A stretch of 64,000 bases of DNA from Fibrobacter succinogenes (GTDB lineage Bacteria; Fibrobacterota; Fibrobacteria; Fibrobacterales; Fibrobacteraceae), in contig CACWPM010000016.1 in assembly GCA_902762795.1 (NCBI GenBank), positions 1 to 64,000 on the forward strand, written 5' to 3'. A program made the translations under genes and the position numbers. Each line of letters begins with the position of its first letter. Within the stretch, counting starts at the first letter, position 1. Below the pieces are notes generated by a model that had not been told where the DNA came from, searched no databases, and saw only the letters and a list, made by a program, of their open reading frames with translations. Positions 62,506 to 64,000 of the stretch are shown in pieces.

Positions 62506-64000
62506 TAGTTGTTCTCCTGCAAATTTTTCAAGGAAAGTTTTTCGGCAAGTTCCGGCGCAAATTCCTTTGATGTGAATGCGGTGAAATGGTCGCCTTTGAG
62601 TTGCTCGTATTTAATTTCGCCAATGCAAAGATCATCCCATTTTTGGAACAGCATCTTGTCTGCGTTCTTGAAAATGCTGTTGCTGTTATCTGCCTTGAAA
62701 TAGCGCAAATCGCCGAAGTACGGAGTCGGATTGTAATTGATCATGACGTTGAAATTTTGATCGAACGTTTTCTTGATTCGAGCAAAGGCTTCGTCGGTCA
62801 TGCTGTTGCCAAAATCGCCGGAGTATTCCTTGATTTTTTGGAATCGTTCGCTTGTGGATAGTGCGTTGAAATTCTGGATGGCGTCTGCATCAGGCGATTG
62901 ACCGATAATTTTTTCGAAATCATTTTCGTCAATGATTTTTTTCTTCGTTTCTTCGATATAGCTGTTCATCAAGAATGTAATGTCTTCGAACTTGAAGCCA
63001 ACCTTTTCGGGATTAACGCCAATCAATGTGGCAAAGAAGAAATCCTTAATGTTTGTCTGCTTGATTTCAAAAGGCAAGCGTGCGCCTTCGATGATGGCGA
63101 GGTCTGCAATTTCGATTTCGGCGTTTTCGAGACGTTCTGCAAGTTCCAAAGAAAGTTTTCCGTTGAAACTGTAGCCGATAATCTGTACTTTCTTGATGCC
63201 TGCTTCTATAATTTTGTCTGCAAATTCCTTGGCCAAGACGCTTGCGACTTCAGCCTCGCCAATTTCAAAGAAGTATTGCGTGTTCGAAAGCTTGAATGTG
63301 AAAATTTCGCCTTCGTCCTGACTTTCCATGAGCGGAATTATTTCATGGAACATTTCATCATTCCAAAGAACGGTCGGGAGGAGAACTCTCGCGCAATCGT
63401 CCTTAGGCTTGCCATGACGTTTGAGTTGAATGAATTCTCCCGAATTTTCTGTTACTTCTTCGGTTTCATTTTTCAGGAAACGCGCAACGTCCGTGACAGT
63501 CGGAAAATCGAGCATCTGCTTCAATATGGCATCGAATGTCTTGTCCGAAGCGAGTTCGTTGCGGATGGTCGTTGCCATTTGCGCCATGAGCAAGGAGTCT
63601 GCGCCAAAATCATAGAAGTTATCGTCTTTCCCGATGGAGTCGATATTCAAAGCCTTAATGGCGATTTCGATAAGGCGATTTTCGATGGATTGGTCTTTAC
63701 CCTGTGATGCTTCGAATGCGTCTGCGAAATGCTTGAGCGCATACTGGTCAACATTTCCGTTTGCGGCTAAAGGCAACTTGTCGAGGATATGGATGGACGT
63801 GTTCTTTTCGGGACAGATATCATTCAGAACCAGCTTTACAGAAGATTCGGAAACTTCATCCTTGTCGTACTTGAATTGTTTGACATAAAGATATCCGCCC
63901 AGCATTTTTGCCTTTGCTTCGTCTTGCGGGAATGTCGTTGCGTTTGCAAGGCCGTCTTTTTGACGCAACAATTCAATCCAATCTTCTTTAGGCAAGAACA
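62505..64000 (-). CDS. NRPS C-terminal part: A-domain end, PCP, thioesterase (5' end outside the window)
   Basis: Open to the right edge; only the last ~498 residues are seen. The adenylation C-terminal subdomain has LPLAANGNVDQYAL with the usual Gly-Asn but Asn-Val-Asp where most have Gly-Lys-(V/I)-(D/N). PCP follows (DNFYDFGADSLLMAQ, ~145). Then comes a thioesterase-like alpha/beta hydrolase (IIGYSFNGKLSLELAERLEN, nucleophile Ser in GYSFNG; His in GDHFTAF near the end). It is the likely release unit of the assembly line. No lysine is seen in the ANGxV motif where the A10 Lys is expected, so this A domain may be inactive (inference). Confidence 0.8.
   Translation of the reverse strand, partial: FLPKEDWIELLRQKDGLANATTFPQDEAKAKMLGGYLYVKQFKYDKDEVSESSVKLVLNDICPEKNTSIHILDKLPLAANGNVDQYALKHFADAFEASQGKDQSIENRLIEIAIKALNIDSIGKDDNFYDFGADSLLMAQMATTIRNELASDKTFDAILKQMLDFPTVTDVARFLKNETEEVTENSGEFIQLKRHGKPKDDCARVLLPTVLWNDEMFHEIIPLMESQDEGEIFTFKLSNTQYFFEIGEAEVASVLAKEFADKIIEAGIKKVQIIGYSFNGKLSLELAERLENAEIEIADLAIIEGARLPFEIKQTNIKDFFFATLIGVNPEKVGFKFEDITFLMNSYIEETKKKIIDENDFEKIIGQSPDADAIQNFNALSTSERFQKIKEYSGDFGNSMTDEAFARIKKTFDQNFNVMINYNPTPYFGDLRYFKADNSNSIFKNADKMLFQKWDDLCIGEIKYEQLKGDHFTAFTSKEFAPELAEKLSLKNLQENN

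Noticed and set aside
62898-63707. Plus-strand open frame of 269 codons
   Set aside because: Antisense to the NRPS PCP-thioesterase gene; composition mirrors the coding strand.
1-64000. tRNA, rRNA and CRISPR features
   Set aside because: No T-loop/acceptor pattern, rRNA-like blocks or regularly spaced repeats were noticed on either strand by eye.

Overview
The window looks like the chromosome of a Fibrobacter (F. succinogenes or a close relative). The evidence is a TIGR02147-type Fibrobacter paralogous regulator coupled to a lipoprotein, several secreted glycoside hydrolases (GH43, GH95, GH5) with a shared C-terminal tail module, mid-range GC, and many lipoproteins with short Ser/Thr/Asp-rich linkers. 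No rRNA, tRNA or CRISPR array was seen. Promoters read as TTGACA/TTGAAT-like -35 and TATATT-like -10 boxes. At least six genes appear leaderless, with the -10 ending 6-7 bases before the ATG.

Left part (1-19.7 kb): a broken metallo-beta-lactamase-fold gene, a cyclophilin-like lipoprotein, a Bcr/CflA drug exporter with a terminator in its leader, DUF2798 and DUF1848 proteins. Next is a compact operon of marR, a 48-residue Cys-rich peptide with ACG repeats (too short for normal gene calling), panB and a radical SAM/SPASM enzyme; this is a probable RiPP (modified peptide) system. A plant-cell-wall block follows (GH43, GH95, secreted esterase, TIGR02147 regulator, carbohydrate-binding-like lipoprotein, GH5), then a dehydrogenase and a hydrolase/flavoprotein pair.

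Middle (19.7-38.8 kb): accessory DNA. An HNH nuclease, a PD-(D/E)XK-like protein and a KilA-N protein sit between a LysR regulator and the flavoprotein operon with which it shares a palindromic operator. After housekeeping-type genes come an Rpn/PDDEXK family nuclease and a remnant of a second one. Then follows a type III restriction-modification operon (mod-res) preceded by a structured RNA-like element. A second diverged copy of that element follows res and precedes another cassette: HTH protein, frameshifted DUF4417 gene, unknown protein, and the RNA 2'-phosphotransferase kptA. In both element copies the stems are kept by compensatory changes. The block ends with a DUF4143 ATPase.

Right part (39-64 kb): an iron/metallophore locus. 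A two-gene ABC exporter-type pair (the first frameshifted in a TA repeat) runs divergently from lipoprotein, TonB-dependent receptor, feoA, feoB, TonB-dependent receptor, lipoprotein. Convergent to these is a non-ribosomal peptide synthetase operon that runs off the right edge: A-PCP-thioesterase, stand-alone TubC-cyclization protein, Sfp-type phosphopantetheinyl transferase, acyl-AMP ligase, and a 2120-residue ACP-Cy-A-PCP-Cy-A-PCP synthetase. Both complete adenylation domains read as cysteine-specific. The most economical reading is a thiazoline-type metallophore with its own uptake genes.
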